In this document: in pieces, positions 1 through 6,001 of the stretch
Position numbering within the stretch: position 1 is the first letter of the stretch
Layout: each line of letters opens with the position of its first letter
NCBI GenBank assembly: GCA_041306005.1
Contig: JBFYKJ010000021.1
Span: forward strand, 1-12,286
Origin: JBFYKJ01 sp041306005
Lineage (GTDB): Archaea > Altiarchaeota > Altiarchaeia > JAFGQM01
DNA: 12,286 nucleotides
Direction of reading: 5' to 3'
Translations under genes and position numbers: made by a program
The notes under the pieces: model-generated
The model's database searches: none
The model's input: the letters and a program-made list of their open reading frames with translations, nothing else
What the model was told of the DNA's origin: nothing

Positions 1-756
1 TTGCCAGGATTGATAGCCGGCGCGGCCGAGAACAAGGGGATGGGGAAAAGGTTCCTCACAGTCATGCGCAACAGCGACATAATAGCCTTCTTTTTGGCCA
101 TGGATGACAGGCCCTTGGACCGCATAGACGTCCTGATGAGAGAGTTCGACGGCGCGGGCATAAGGCTCAACCAGCAAAAGCCCGACGTGAAGCTCATCAA
201 GAGGGACCGCGGGGGGGTAAACGTCATGGGGGGGCACTTGCTGACCTTTCCCAAGCAAGAGGCCATAGACACCTGCAGGGAGTTTGGCATCATGAACGCG
301 GATGTGAGGATAAACCGGCACATCGGCCTCGAAGACTTCGTCGACGCCATAGACAAGAGCACGGTATGGAAGAAGGCGTTTGTGATTTTGAATAAGATCG
401 ATGTGGCGCCGCCGGATGAGGTAAAAAGAGTCATAAAGCTCATAAAAGCCCGGCACAACCTGCCTGTGATACCCGTGTCAGTGAAGGAGAAGAAGAACCT
501 GGAGGCCCTAAAACAGGCCATATGGGACGTCTCCGGGCTGATGAGGGTGTTTACAGTCACCAGTCCCGACAAGGACCCGATAGTCATGCCCACAGGATCC
601 ACAGTCCTCGAGTTTGCAACGAAGATACACACCGAATTCGCCAAGAACTTCAAGTATGCGAGAGTATGGGGCAAGAGCGTGAAGTACGAGGGCCAAAGGG
701 TGGGAAAGGACCACGTGCTGCAGGAGAAGGACGTGGTAGAGGTGGATACGGGGTGA
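1..756 (+). CDS. DRG/Obg-family GTPase with C-terminal TGS domain, 5' truncated
   Basis: This is the C-terminal 251 residues of a translation-associated GTPase of the DRG (developmentally regulated GTP-binding, Obg-like) family; the P-loop and start lie beyond the left edge. The window opens inside the G3/switch II region (PGLIAGAAENKGMGKRFL, residues 2-19), with the expected Asp just outside. The G4 motif NKID is at about residues 131-134 and a G5-like PVS at about 158-160. Between them lies the helical insertion typical of DRGs. A TGS domain (about 182-250) ends the protein, as in archaeal DRG homologues. The family binds GTP and associates with ribosomes; a cytosolic role in translation is inferred from this. 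It is the only plus-strand gene here and converges on the PIN gene, with only five bases between the two stop codons. The first codon shown (TTG) is internal, not the true start. Confidence 0.93.
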   Translation: MPGLIAGAAENKGMGKRFLTVMRNSDIIAFFLAMDDRPLDRIDVLMREFDGAGIRLNQQKPDVKLIKRDRGGVNVMGGHLLTFPKQEAIDTCREFGIMNADVRINRHIGLEDFVDAIDKSTVWKKAFVILNKIDVAPPDEVKRVIKLIKARHNLPVIPVSVKEKKNLEALKQAIWDVSGLMRVFTVTSPDKDPIVMPTGSTVLEFATKIHTEFAKNFKYARVWGKSVKYEGQRVGKDHVLQEKDVVEVDTG

Positions 757-761
757 GGGTA

Positions 762-1178
762 TCAATCACATTTTGATCTTACAATTGCCAAAAATTCTGC
801 AGGCGGCACTATCCTGACTCCTTTGAATTCCCGTATGTCAAGCAAGTGGCGGTCGCCAGTCACGATGTAATCGGCACTTCCCGCTAGCGCACACTCTAAG
901 ACCTTGTTATCATCCGGGTCCCGTGAAACATTCAGCTTGAAATCCGGTGAGACCAGTTCCGAATGGTTGATGAAGGCGCCGACGAGAATGGCGATCCGGA
1001 CTTCGGGCACCGAGAACTTCGATTTTAACTTCCGCTCGACCTCGTTGACTATTGCACTGGAGGGAACAAGCTGTATCGCCCCCTTAAGCCCTAGCACAGC
1101 TATCTCAAAGGGCGGACCGCTCCAAAATAGGGAGGATATCACCACGTAGGTGTCGAGCACCGCGCGCAGCTTAGTCAT
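762..1178 (-). CDS. PIN-domain ribonuclease toxin (VapC-like, COG1569 type)
   Basis: A 138-residue single-domain PIN protein, the expected size for toxins of this group, which are Mg2+-dependent ribonucleases. Visible family features are the N-terminal VLDTYVVIS strand with the first acidic residue (Asp9), a central acidic RDPDDNKVLECAL segment (about 86-98), and TGDRHLL near residues 107-113 giving the last acidic residue. The usual DTN motif reads DTY here, so the conserved Asn is replaced by Tyr. That could reduce activity, although the acidic residues remain. Its ATG lies inside the last codons of the AbrB-type gene upstream (8-base overlap), the classic translationally coupled antitoxin-toxin arrangement. 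The gene ends five bases from the convergent GTPase gene. Family assignment is strong; RNase activity and target are inferred. Confidence 0.88.
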   Translation of the reverse strand: MTKLRAVLDTYVVISSLFWSGPPFEIAVLGLKGAIQLVPSSAIVNEVERKLKSKFSVPEVRIAILVGAFINHSELVSPDFKLNVSRDPDDNKVLECALAGSADYIVTGDRHLLDIREFKGVRIVPPAEFLAIVRSKCD

Positions 1179-1410
1179 CCTTCAGGACGTCGCCTTCGGT
1201 TATTCCCTTTTTCCTGGCGAAGTCCTTTCCCCATTTATTCAGCTTGATGAAATCGTCGACCGACGGCAGCTCCACTTTCTTGAAGATTATGCTGTCCTTC
1301 GCGCCGTAGACCGCGAATTTGGCGCCCGGCTTTATCTTCAGGCCCTGCCTTATGCCCTGCGGTATGACGACCTGCCCCTTCGGAGACATGGTAGTGAGCT
1401 CGATATCCAT
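1171..1410 (-). CDS. AbrB/MazE/SpoVT-type antitoxin
   Basis: A 79-residue protein with an N-terminal swapped-hairpin DNA-binding domain: TTMSPKGQVVIPQGIRQGLKIKPG (about residues 6-29) follows the AbrB/SpoVT pattern of strand, KGQ, VIP, helix, PG. The rest of the protein (about 45-79) is a Lys- and Asp-rich tail of the kind that wraps its toxin. It precedes the PIN gene with an 8-base overlap, so the two form a toxin-antitoxin operon. The family normally represses its own promoter. A TATA-like box lies about 32 bases before the ATG, and a direct repeat of TTTTAC sits between them where an autorepressor could bind. Binding and neutralisation are inferred from the family and layout. Confidence 0.88.
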   Translation of the reverse strand: MDIELTTMSPKGQVVIPQGIRQGLKIKPGAKFAVYGAKDSIIFKKVELPSVDDFIKLNKWGKDFARKKGITEGDVLKDD

Positions 1411-1423
1411 ATTGGTAGGATAG

Positions 1424-1447
1424 TTTTACAATTTTACCTATAAAAAG
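1424..1447 (-). promoter_or_regulatory. Putative promoter and operator of the AbrB/PIN operon
   Basis: Read on the minus strand, CTTTTTATAGG (centred near 1442) is a good archaeal TATA-like element about 32 bases before the antitoxin ATG at 1410. Just downstream is a direct repeat seen on the plus strand as TTTTAC at 1424-1429 and 1432-1437, an 8-base period. An autoregulating AbrB-type repressor could bind there. Box and repeat are visible; function is inferred. Confidence 0.5.
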
Positions 1448-1459
1448 GCAAGCGTAAGT

Positions 1460-2077
1460 TCACCCTTTCCGCTTCCCGGATTTAACGCCAGGCTCGGGGT
1501 GCGGGTAGTTCAAGAAGACGCCCTTCGGCTGGACGTATATGTAAGCGGCGCTAAGGAAGCACAGGACGGACATCGCTGCAAAGACGTACGGGAAGCCGTA
1601 GAGATAGGCTATGACGCCGCCCAGGGCCGCGCCGCCGGCTATCGCAAAGTATGTAAGGCCTTCCCACAATCCCCACTCGACGCCCTCCCTCATGTCATCC
1701 AGGTTCTTAGAGTAGAGGGCCTTGTACGCGGGCATGTGGATACCGGCACCTATGCCCAGGAGGGCCTGGATGGCAAAAAGCGCAAGGGTTGAATCGACGA
1801 ACTGGTAAAGGATATACCCGACGCCGACAAGGGCATATCCCGCTATGACGACGTACTCGTTCCGCCTGACTTTGTCCGAATATACTCCCGCGAGTATCGT
1901 GACTATGCCCGCCACTAAGGCGTAAAGCCCGCTCGTCAGGCCGGCGTCAAGGACGTTGCCGTTCAGCCGCTCGACGAAGATGGCATAAATCGGGCCTATC
2001 ATGGCGCTGGCCAGGAATACGAATGAGTCCGTGACGAGAAGCACCCTTAGGGCCTTGTTGGGCAAAAAAACGGCCAT
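1460..2077 (-). CDS. Half-size (six-helix) MFS transporter-like protein
   Basis: A 205-residue integral membrane protein resembling the N-terminal half of a major facilitator. Six hydrophobic segments are visible at roughly residues 12-33, 47-66, 76-93, 98-118, 141-159 and 164-182. The loop between the second and third carries GVYSDKVRRN (64-73), the MFS motif A pattern. After the sixth helix comes a short basic tail (about 184-205) and a stop, where normal MFS proteins (about 400 residues, 12 helices) have a second six-helix domain. The reading frame is open, with an ATG and a TATA-like box 24 bases upstream. It may therefore be a genuine half transporter working as a dimer, or a truncated gene. 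No substrate can be read from the sequence. It ends about 50 bases before the AbrB gene. Confidence 0.8.
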   Translation of the reverse strand: MAVFLPNKALRVLLVTDSFVFLASAMIGPIYAIFVERLNGNVLDAGLTSGLYALVAGIVTILAGVYSDKVRRNEYVVIAGYALVGVGYILYQFVDSTLALFAIQALLGIGAGIHMPAYKALYSKNLDDMREGVEWGLWEGLTYFAIAGGAALGGVIAYLYGFPYVFAAMSVLCFLSAAYIYVQPKGVFLNYPHPEPGVKSGKRKG

Positions 2078-2096
2078 AGCTAATTTGAAGTTCTGC

Positions 2097-2104
2097 GATA
2101 AAAC
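2097..2104 (-). promoter_or_regulatory. TATA-like box upstream of the MFS gene
   Basis: The minus strand reads GTTTTATC, centred about 24 bases before the ATG at 2077. This spacing would place transcription start at or next to the start codon, giving a leaderless mRNA, a common archaeal pattern. No purine-rich ribosome binding site precedes the ATG. Confidence 0.45.
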
Positions 2105-2166
2105 GCTTTGCGGGCGAAATCGGCGGAATGCTTGCGGGCGGGGCGCCGAGTAGATTGCGTGCGGGA

Positions 2167-2574
2167 TTATGCCAAGTCTTCCAGCTTGAAATTATACCTC
2201 TTCCTCTTCCCCGGGTAGATGTGCATTGTCGTCTTGTGCGGGAATACGCCGCCCTTGCGGACCTTGGCCCTCACGATGTCCTTTGTTATCGGGATGGATT
2301 TTCTTCTGGGCTTGACCTTGATTGCCGGGTCGTCGTAGTCCACGACGCGGCACGGGATTTTTTTAATTCCGAGGCGCTTGAAGGCTTCCACGCGGTGGTG
2401 CCCGTCGAGGACTATGAAGTCGCCCTTCTCGACGAGGACCGGTGACTTGAGGACGCCGTCTTTCTTGAGGCGCCGCACCATCTTTTGCGTCCTGCCCTCG
2501 GTCGTCTCCTCGTGGGGCTTGAGCCTGCTTAGCGGGAGGAGCTTTAGCTCGTCTTCCCTAAATGCATTCGCCAT
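2167..2574 (-). CDS. Compact SerK/ParB-fold protein (serine kinase-like)
   Basis: A 135-residue protein of the ParB/Srx fold that most resembles archaeal SerK, the ADP-dependent free-serine kinase known from Thermococcus. Three SerK landmarks are present in order: LKPHEE (about 18-23), containing the Glu that is catalytic in SerK; VLDGHHRVEAFKRLG (55-69), the nucleotide/Mg-binding DGHHR loop; and a C-terminal FPHKTTMHIYP (111-121) followed by KLEDLA at the end, close to the SerK terminus. From memory SerK is about 240 residues, so roughly 100 residues of its middle are absent. The serine kinase reaction is therefore possible but unproven; a regulator or other small-molecule kinase is the alternative. 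The ATG at 2574 is chosen because it follows the Dph2 fragment stop by one base; an in-frame ATG at 2589 would overlap that gene. Confidence 0.72.
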   Translation of the reverse strand: MANAFREDELKLLPLSRLKPHEETTEGRTQKMVRRLKKDGVLKSPVLVEKGDFIVLDGHHRVEAFKRLGIKKIPCRVVDYDDPAIKVKPRRKSIPITKDIVRAKVRKGGVFPHKTTMHIYPGKRKRYNFKLEDLA

Positions 2575-2575
2575 T

Positions 2576-2827
2576 CTAGAACTCGTCATGCCCGAACTGG
2601 AATATCAAGTCCACGCCCAGCTTCTTCGCTTCCACTTCTTTCGTGTCGCACGCGCCGTAGCACGGGTCGGCGAATATGACCGCCGTGCAGCCCGTCTTCT
2701 GCTCTATCTCCCTCGCGACCGAGACCGCCTTAGTCTTGAGCCCGTCCGGGAACTGCAGGCCGACTATCTTCGCCTTCGCGGCCTTGATCTCCTTCACGAT
2801 CCGGGGTATCTCAAAGTCGCAGTCCAT
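2576..2827 (-). CDS. Truncated Dph2 (diphthamide synthase N-terminal domain only)
   Basis: An 83-residue reading frame matching the first domain of archaeal Dph2, the radical-SAM-like Fe-S enzyme that transfers the 3-amino-3-carboxypropyl group of SAM to a histidine of elongation factor 2. Visible are the opening helix DFEIPRIVKEIKAAKAK, GLQFPDGLK (about 23-31) and DPCYGACD (about 54-61), which holds the first cluster Cys in GACD. The sequence stops at LIFQFGHDEF, where intact homologues (about 330-340 residues) continue with two more domains and the other cluster cysteines. Nothing downstream resembles those domains; the SerK-like gene begins at once. It cannot be a complete Dph2, so it is either a gene remnant or a free-standing domain. 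A full-length copy would be expected elsewhere if diphthamide is made. Confidence 0.75.
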   Translation of the reverse strand: MDCDFEIPRIVKEIKAAKAKIVGLQFPDGLKTKAVSVAREIEQKTGCTAVIFADPCYGACDTKEVEAKKLGVDLIFQFGHDEF

Positions 2828-2855
2828 GTAGTGTAAATCACAATCTGTAGTGTAA
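2827..2855. repeat. Duplicated 10-mer before the Dph2 fragment
   Basis: The plus-strand 10-mer TGTAGTGTAA occurs at 2827-2836 and again at 2846-2855, a 19-base spacing of nearly two helical turns. The first copy touches the ATG of the Dph2 fragment. This could be a repressor site pair or a small duplication; nothing else identifies it. Confidence 0.45.
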
Positions 2856-2884
2856 CCAGTTAATGCCGCGCGCCTTAAAAGCGC

Positions 2885-3790
2885 TCAGATAATCCCCTTC
2901 GTCCTGAACGCCGCTATGACCTCTTTCATGCCCTTAGTCAAATCGACCTTCGGCTCGAAGCCCAGTTTTTTTATCCGCTCTATCGACATCCGCCTGTTCC
3001 GGGTCAGCTTGTCGATATACTCGTTCAGCACTGCGCCCTTGCCGGTTAGCCTCCCAAAGAGCTTTGCCAGGAAGGCGTTCACGCGCCCATTCACCGGCGG
3101 CGCGGCAAGGAGCTTTGCCGCGAGCATCAGGAATTCCCTCTGCGTCTTGCCGTAGCCGCCGTCCACGTTGAGGACTTGCCCCAATGCCTGGGGATTTTCC
3201 TTGACGAGCAAGAGCGCGCTCACAAGGTCGTCCACATGGACGAGGGGCACGCAGTTGTCGCCCTTCCCGAAGGCCTTCATCTTCCCGTCCCGGATGCGCT
3301 TCAGGATAGAGGAGTACCCTTCCTCGAAATCCGGGCCAAAGACCTGGCTCGAGCGGATTATCGTGTACGGGACGCCGCTGTTCATGACCAGCTGCTCGCA
3401 CTCGTATTTCGACCAGCCGTAGGCCGACTTGGGCTGTATCGGCGAGTATTCGGTAATCGGCCCGAGGGAGTCGGCGTAGACCGATGTAGTGCTCATGAAG
3501 ACGAGCTGCCTGCAGCCGCGGATTTCCTCCAAGAGGTGCTGCGTCGGCTCGACGTTGAGCTCCGCGAGCTCTTCCCTGCTCGCGCCGTAGTCTATCGTGG
3601 CTGCCAGGTGGTAGACGATGTCGAACTCCAGGTCGTAGGACTTGTCTAGGGTGGTCGGCATCGAGACGGCGCCCTTGACTGGGCACGGCCTTGTGTCTAT
3701 CACCGTGACGCTGTCGCCGCGGCTGATAAGCCTTTCGACAAGGCGCCTCCCTATCCGGCCTGAGCCGCCCGTTACAAGGATATTTGCCAT
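2885..3790 (-). CDS. NAD(P)-dependent epimerase/dehydratase (extended SDR)
   Basis: A 301-residue extended short-chain dehydrogenase/reductase. The Rossmann nucleotide-binding motif GGSGRIG is at residues 8-14. Asp32 at the end of the second strand favours NAD. HLAA (61-64) follows the fourth strand. The catalytic set is seen as Ser/Thr at 100-102 and YGWSK at 124-128 (Tyr124, Lys128). VHVDDLV (184-190) and NVDGG (208-212) are typical of sugar-nucleotide epimerases such as GalE and UDP-glucuronate epimerases. Substrate cannot be fixed; a UDP- or dTDP-sugar is most likely, for glycan or glycolipid synthesis. It starts 24 bases after the RNase P gene and is probably the last gene of the UbiX-IPK-Rnp3 transcript. 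The ATG directly precedes the first Rossmann strand, so the start is secure. Confidence 0.9.
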   Translation of the reverse strand: MANILVTGGSGRIGRRLVERLISRGDSVTVIDTRPCPVKGAVSMPTTLDKSYDLEFDIVYHLAATIDYGASREELAELNVEPTQHLLEEIRGCRQLVFMSTTSVYADSLGPITEYSPIQPKSAYGWSKYECEQLVMNSGVPYTIIRSSQVFGPDFEEGYSSILKRIRDGKMKAFGKGDNCVPLVHVDDLVSALLLVKENPQALGQVLNVDGGYGKTQREFLMLAAKLLAAPPVNGRVNAFLAKLFGRLTGKGAVLNEYIDKLTRNRRMSIERIKKLGFEPKVDLTKGMKEVIAAFRTKGII

Positions 3791-3814
3791 TATGGTTTGC
3801 TATGAATCTTTAGC

Positions 3815-4474
3815 CTAGTACCATCCATATACCTTCTTCTCTTTCTTCGGCGATGCCCACTTCTTCACCTCAAGGCCCTTGAGGAGGATATCGGGGTTTC
3901 TTCTATCATCACTTCGCTTCAGGAGCGCGCCCGGGCCCTTGGAGACCGCGTCCCGAGCCTGCTCGGGCGACATGCCGAGGAGTATACCAAACGCCATCAA
4001 ATCCAGCGGGGCCCGGAGGCCGAACTCGTCCTTAGCCCCCGAGGTTATCACCATCGCGCACTTGCAATCCCTGCAGATCCGCACGTTCTGCATCATCCTA
4101 GCGAGTAATTGTGAGCGCCTTCGCCCCGAGGAATTCAGGACGTTCGCAAAGCAGAACTCTATCGCGATCCCCTTCTCGGCGCACGCCTTGGCTATGACGT
4201 AGTCGATGCCCGAGTTCATCTGGTGCATGAAGTCCTTTTCCTCGTGTAGTTCGGGCGAGCCGATGAGGTCTACTTCCCAGCAGTCCGAAGCTAAACGGTT
4301 TATCTTGTCGCTCCCGCCGGCTAGGATGACGTCCGCCTTCGCGCGGTGCTTGCGGGCCTCGTTCTGGACGTCCGCGGTCTTGATTAGTACGGCTTCCACG
4401 GCCAGTTCCCACCCGACGGCCTTTGCCCTATCCCCAAGACGCTGGGATGCGTTGATGTCAAAGAACCCGGTCAT
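3815..4474 (-). CDS. rnp3: RNase P protein component 3 (Rpp30/Rnp3)
   Basis: A 219-residue protein of the Rpp30 family, a TIM-barrel-like subunit of archaeal RNase P that pairs with Pop5/Rnp2 to support the catalytic RNA in tRNA 5' maturation. Supporting segments are FFDIN at the start (about 4-8), DVILAGGSDKINRLAS (48-63), VDLIGSP (68-74), the GIDYVIAKACAEKGIAIEF run (89-107), RRRSQLLARMMQN (118-130) and the late strand MVITSGAKDEFGLRAPLD (141-158), all in the order and size of archaeal homologues (about 210-240). A Lys-rich tail (207-214) could contact RNA. In many archaea this gene sits with other RNase P or exosome genes; here it follows isopentenyl phosphate kinase. The ATG at 4474 lies in the third copy of a short tandem repeat, and an in-frame stop lies upstream. 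Confidence 0.9.
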   Translation of the reverse strand: MTGFFDINASQRLGDRAKAVGWELAVEAVLIKTADVQNEARKHRAKADVILAGGSDKINRLASDCWEVDLIGSPELHEEKDFMHQMNSGIDYVIAKACAEKGIAIEFCFANVLNSSGRRRSQLLARMMQNVRICRDCKCAMVITSGAKDEFGLRAPLDLMAFGILLGMSPEQARDAVSKGPGALLKRSDDRRNPDILLKGLEVKKWASPKKEKKVYGWY

Positions 4475-4536
4475 CTCGTTATCCTCGCCTCTAAGCTTAT
4501 CTCGTTATCCTGCCAAACCTCATCTCGTTATCCTCG
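4471..4536. repeat. Tandem repeat spanning the IPK stop and Rnp3 start
   Basis: A 17-base sequence (plus strand TCATCTCGTTATCCTCG) is perfectly repeated at 4471-4487 and 4520-4536, with a third, slightly diverged copy (ATCTCGTTATCC) at 4499-4510. On the minus strand each outer copy reads GAGGATAACGAGATGA. In the first this holds the TGA of IPK; in the last, the ATG of rnp3. The spacers also resemble each other. The simplest reading is that the two genes once overlapped by ATGA and that tandem duplication of the junction separated them. The GAGG eight bases before ATG could act as a ribosome binding site. Confidence 0.8.
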
Positions 4537-5335
4537 TGCCAAGGGCCTCGCCCGCAAGCGCCTTTTTCACACAGCCGGGCTTCATGGCGTTGACTATGAG
4601 TACCTCGTGGCCGAGGTTAGCCAGCTCCAGCATGCTCTCGACCTTGTGGAGCATCCCGCCCGTCACGTCGGCGCCGACTGCGCCGCCCAGATGGCGCCTT
4701 ATCGACGCGACGCTCTTTTGGGTTATCTCGGGTATTACTTTGCCGTCCGCATCGAGGACCCCCTCCACGTTCGTGCCGATGACTATCCTTTTGACCGGGA
4801 GGAGCTTAGCGATGTAGGACAACAGCTTCTCGGTAGATGCTATGCTGCAGCCCTGCTTGATGTCCACCAGGACATCTCCATGTATGACCGGGACTGCCCC
4901 CAGCTTGAGCAGTTCCTCGAATATCAGGATGTTGAAGTCGACGATCTCCTTCCCGTCGGTGTAAGCGGCGCTCGAGGGCTTGACGGCGACTGCGGGGACA
5001 CCCGCTTTGACCAGCGAGTCAACCATTATAGCATTCAGCTCCCCGGCCGCGCGGTGCGTCTCGACAAGATGCTCAAGCTGCCACGCGTCCTTTATCCCGT
5101 TCGCAAGGTCGCCCTTCTTCGCCGGCTGGTGCGGGAACGAGCCGCCGCCGTTGCCGATTATGAGCTTCATGCCGGGGTCCTTTTTCAGGGCTTCCCCGAC
5201 CTCCTCGGCGAGGCTCCTTATCTGGTCGCGCCGCGCAGTGTACGGCCTCGACTTGTCGGTAAGCACGGAGCCGCCGAGCTTCAAAAGGGTCACGCTCGGT
5301 ATTTCCTTGGCCATCTTGGTTTGCTTAGTTGTCAT
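4520..5335 (-). CDS. Isopentenyl phosphate kinase
   Basis: A 271-residue amino-acid-kinase-fold enzyme that phosphorylates isopentenyl phosphate with ATP to IPP, the last specific step of the archaeal mevalonate pathway. Motifs in order are LLKLGGSVLTDK (17-28) with the phosphate-binding Lys19 and Gly-rich loop; GNGGGSFPHQPAKK (61-74), whose His69 corresponds to the catalytic His that distinguishes IPK from related kinases; VIHGDV (150-155); IGTNVEGVLD (186-195); and DVTGGM (223-228) near the nucleotide site. Length matches the family (about 245-270). The start ATG overlaps the UbiX stop as ATGA, so translation is coupled and this start is preferred over an in-frame ATG seven codons later. 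The UbiX neighbour and the aconitase X and UbiD genes nearby support the pathway role. Enzyme identity is secure; activity is inferred. Confidence 0.95.
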   Translation of the reverse strand: MTTKQTKMAKEIPSVTLLKLGGSVLTDKSRPYTARRDQIRSLAEEVGEALKKDPGMKLIIGNGGGSFPHQPAKKGDLANGIKDAWQLEHLVETHRAAGELNAIMVDSLVKAGVPAVAVKPSSAAYTDGKEIVDFNILIFEELLKLGAVPVIHGDVLVDIKQGCSIASTEKLLSYIAKLLPVKRIVIGTNVEGVLDADGKVIPEITQKSVASIRRHLGGAVGADVTGGMLHKVESMLELANLGHEVLIVNAMKPGCVKKALAGEALGTRITR

Positions 5336-5886
5336 TCCCAGCGCTTGTACAAATCGTTGTCGATATTTAATGAGTCGAGCACCTTGCCCACCACGAAGTC
5401 CACCATGTCATCTACGGTCTTAGGTCTTGGGTAGAATGCTAATACGGGCGGTATTATCACGCACCCCGCCTTCTTGCAGGTCACTAGGTTTTCCAGGTCT
5501 ATAAGGCTAAAGGGTGCCTCCCTCGGGACGAGGACCACCTTTCGCTCCTGCTTTAAGCAGACTTCGACTGCGCGGACAAGGAGGTTATGTGATATGCCGT
5601 GCGCTATCGCGCCGACGGTTTTCATCGACGCCGGGATGACGACCATGCCGTCGGTCTTGAAAGACCCGCTCGAGATGGCGGCGTAGAAGTCCATCGGGCC
5701 GTAGACTTTGGTAGCGAGCTTTGAGATGTCTTTCATGCCCGCGGGGCCTAGCTCATGCTTTATTATCATCTCGCCCCCATCGCTGACGACGACGTGGGTT
5801 TCAATCTTTTTCTTCTTCAGGGCCTCTAGCAGCCGCTTCGCTAATACGGCTCCGGAAGCGCCCGAAACACCCACCACTATTTTCAT
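5332..5886 (-). CDS. ubiX: UbiX-family flavin prenyltransferase
   Basis: A 184-residue flavoprotein that joins FMN to dimethylallyl (mono)phosphate to make prenylated FMN, the cofactor of UbiD-type decarboxylases. Seen are the N-terminal VGVSGASGAVLAKRLL (5-20) for FMN binding; SSGSFKTDGMVVIPASMKTVGAIAHG (72-97), the conserved S-F-x-T-x-M and PxSMKT-A-IA-G block; NLLVRAVEVCLKQERKVVLVPRE (101-123), with the LxRA-D/E-V-LKE-R-LVxRE pattern; and PPVLAFYPRP (146-155) with the prenyl-site Pro and Tyr. Length fits the family (about 185-190). It opens a run of tightly packed genes and overlaps IPK by four bases. A UbiD-type gene at the right edge is the presumed user of its product. In this context prFMN production for anhydromevalonate phosphate decarboxylase is the most likely role. 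Confidence 0.95.
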   Translation of the reverse strand: MKIVVGVSGASGAVLAKRLLEALKKKKIETHVVVSDGGEMIIKHELGPAGMKDISKLATKVYGPMDFYAAISSGSFKTDGMVVIPASMKTVGAIAHGISHNLLVRAVEVCLKQERKVVLVPREAPFSLIDLENLVTCKKAGCVIIPPVLAFYPRPKTVDDMVDFVVGKVLDSLNIDNDLYKRWE

Positions 5887-5909
5887 CGGTTATATTTCGG
5901 TTTGAGGGG

Positions 5910-5917
5910 CTTAAAAG
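5910..5917 (-). promoter_or_regulatory. TATA-like box of the UbiX-IPK-Rnp3 operon
   Basis: The minus strand reads CTTTTAAG centred about 28 bases before the UbiX ATG, in a pyrimidine-rich setting. There is no ribosome binding site, which fits a leaderless transcript. Just upstream on the minus strand is CCTTGCC, also seen near two other promoters of this window. Confidence 0.45.
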
Positions 5918-5929
5918 GGGGGCAAGGGC

Positions 5930-5964
5930 CACAAACAGAGGACAGGTGACAGACCGGTAGACTG
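5930..5964. repeat. Degenerate heptamer array between the zinc-ribbon gene and ubiX
   Basis: Five consecutive 7-base units can be laid out as CACAAAC, AGAGGAC, AGGTGAC, AGACCGG, TAGACTG, with a loose consensus AGNNGAC. They lie after the zinc-ribbon gene stop and before the UbiX TATA-like box. The array resembles the one at 8229-8263 in period and position but not in exact sequence. The rest of the gap to 6001 is GC-rich (CCCC and GGGG runs around 5969-5982) and may form a hairpin; nothing else is seen. Confidence 0.5.
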
Positions 5965-6001
5965 CGTCCCCAGGGCCGGGGGCATCCACGCTTCGCCAAT
6001 A

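Noticed and set aside
2870..2884. Near-palindrome GCGCCTTAAAAGCGC after the epimerase gene as a terminator
   Set aside because: The stem is only four firm pairs with a mismatch, and there is no following T-run. It could equally be an AT-rich promoter patch.
2934..3686. A long minus-strand open frame of about 250 codons inside the epimerase gene
   Set aside because: It overlaps the epimerase in another frame, is extremely rich in Arg, Gly and Ala, and has no motif. It is a by-product of GC-rich third positions.
4607..5434. A 275-codon plus-strand frame opposite IPK
   Set aside because: It is antisense to the well-supported IPK and UbiX genes and has no recognisable domain.
5965..6001. GC-rich hairpin (CCCC and GGGG runs) as a small RNA gene or tRNA
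   Set aside because: No cloverleaf or known RNA pattern can be formed; it is too short and unsupported.
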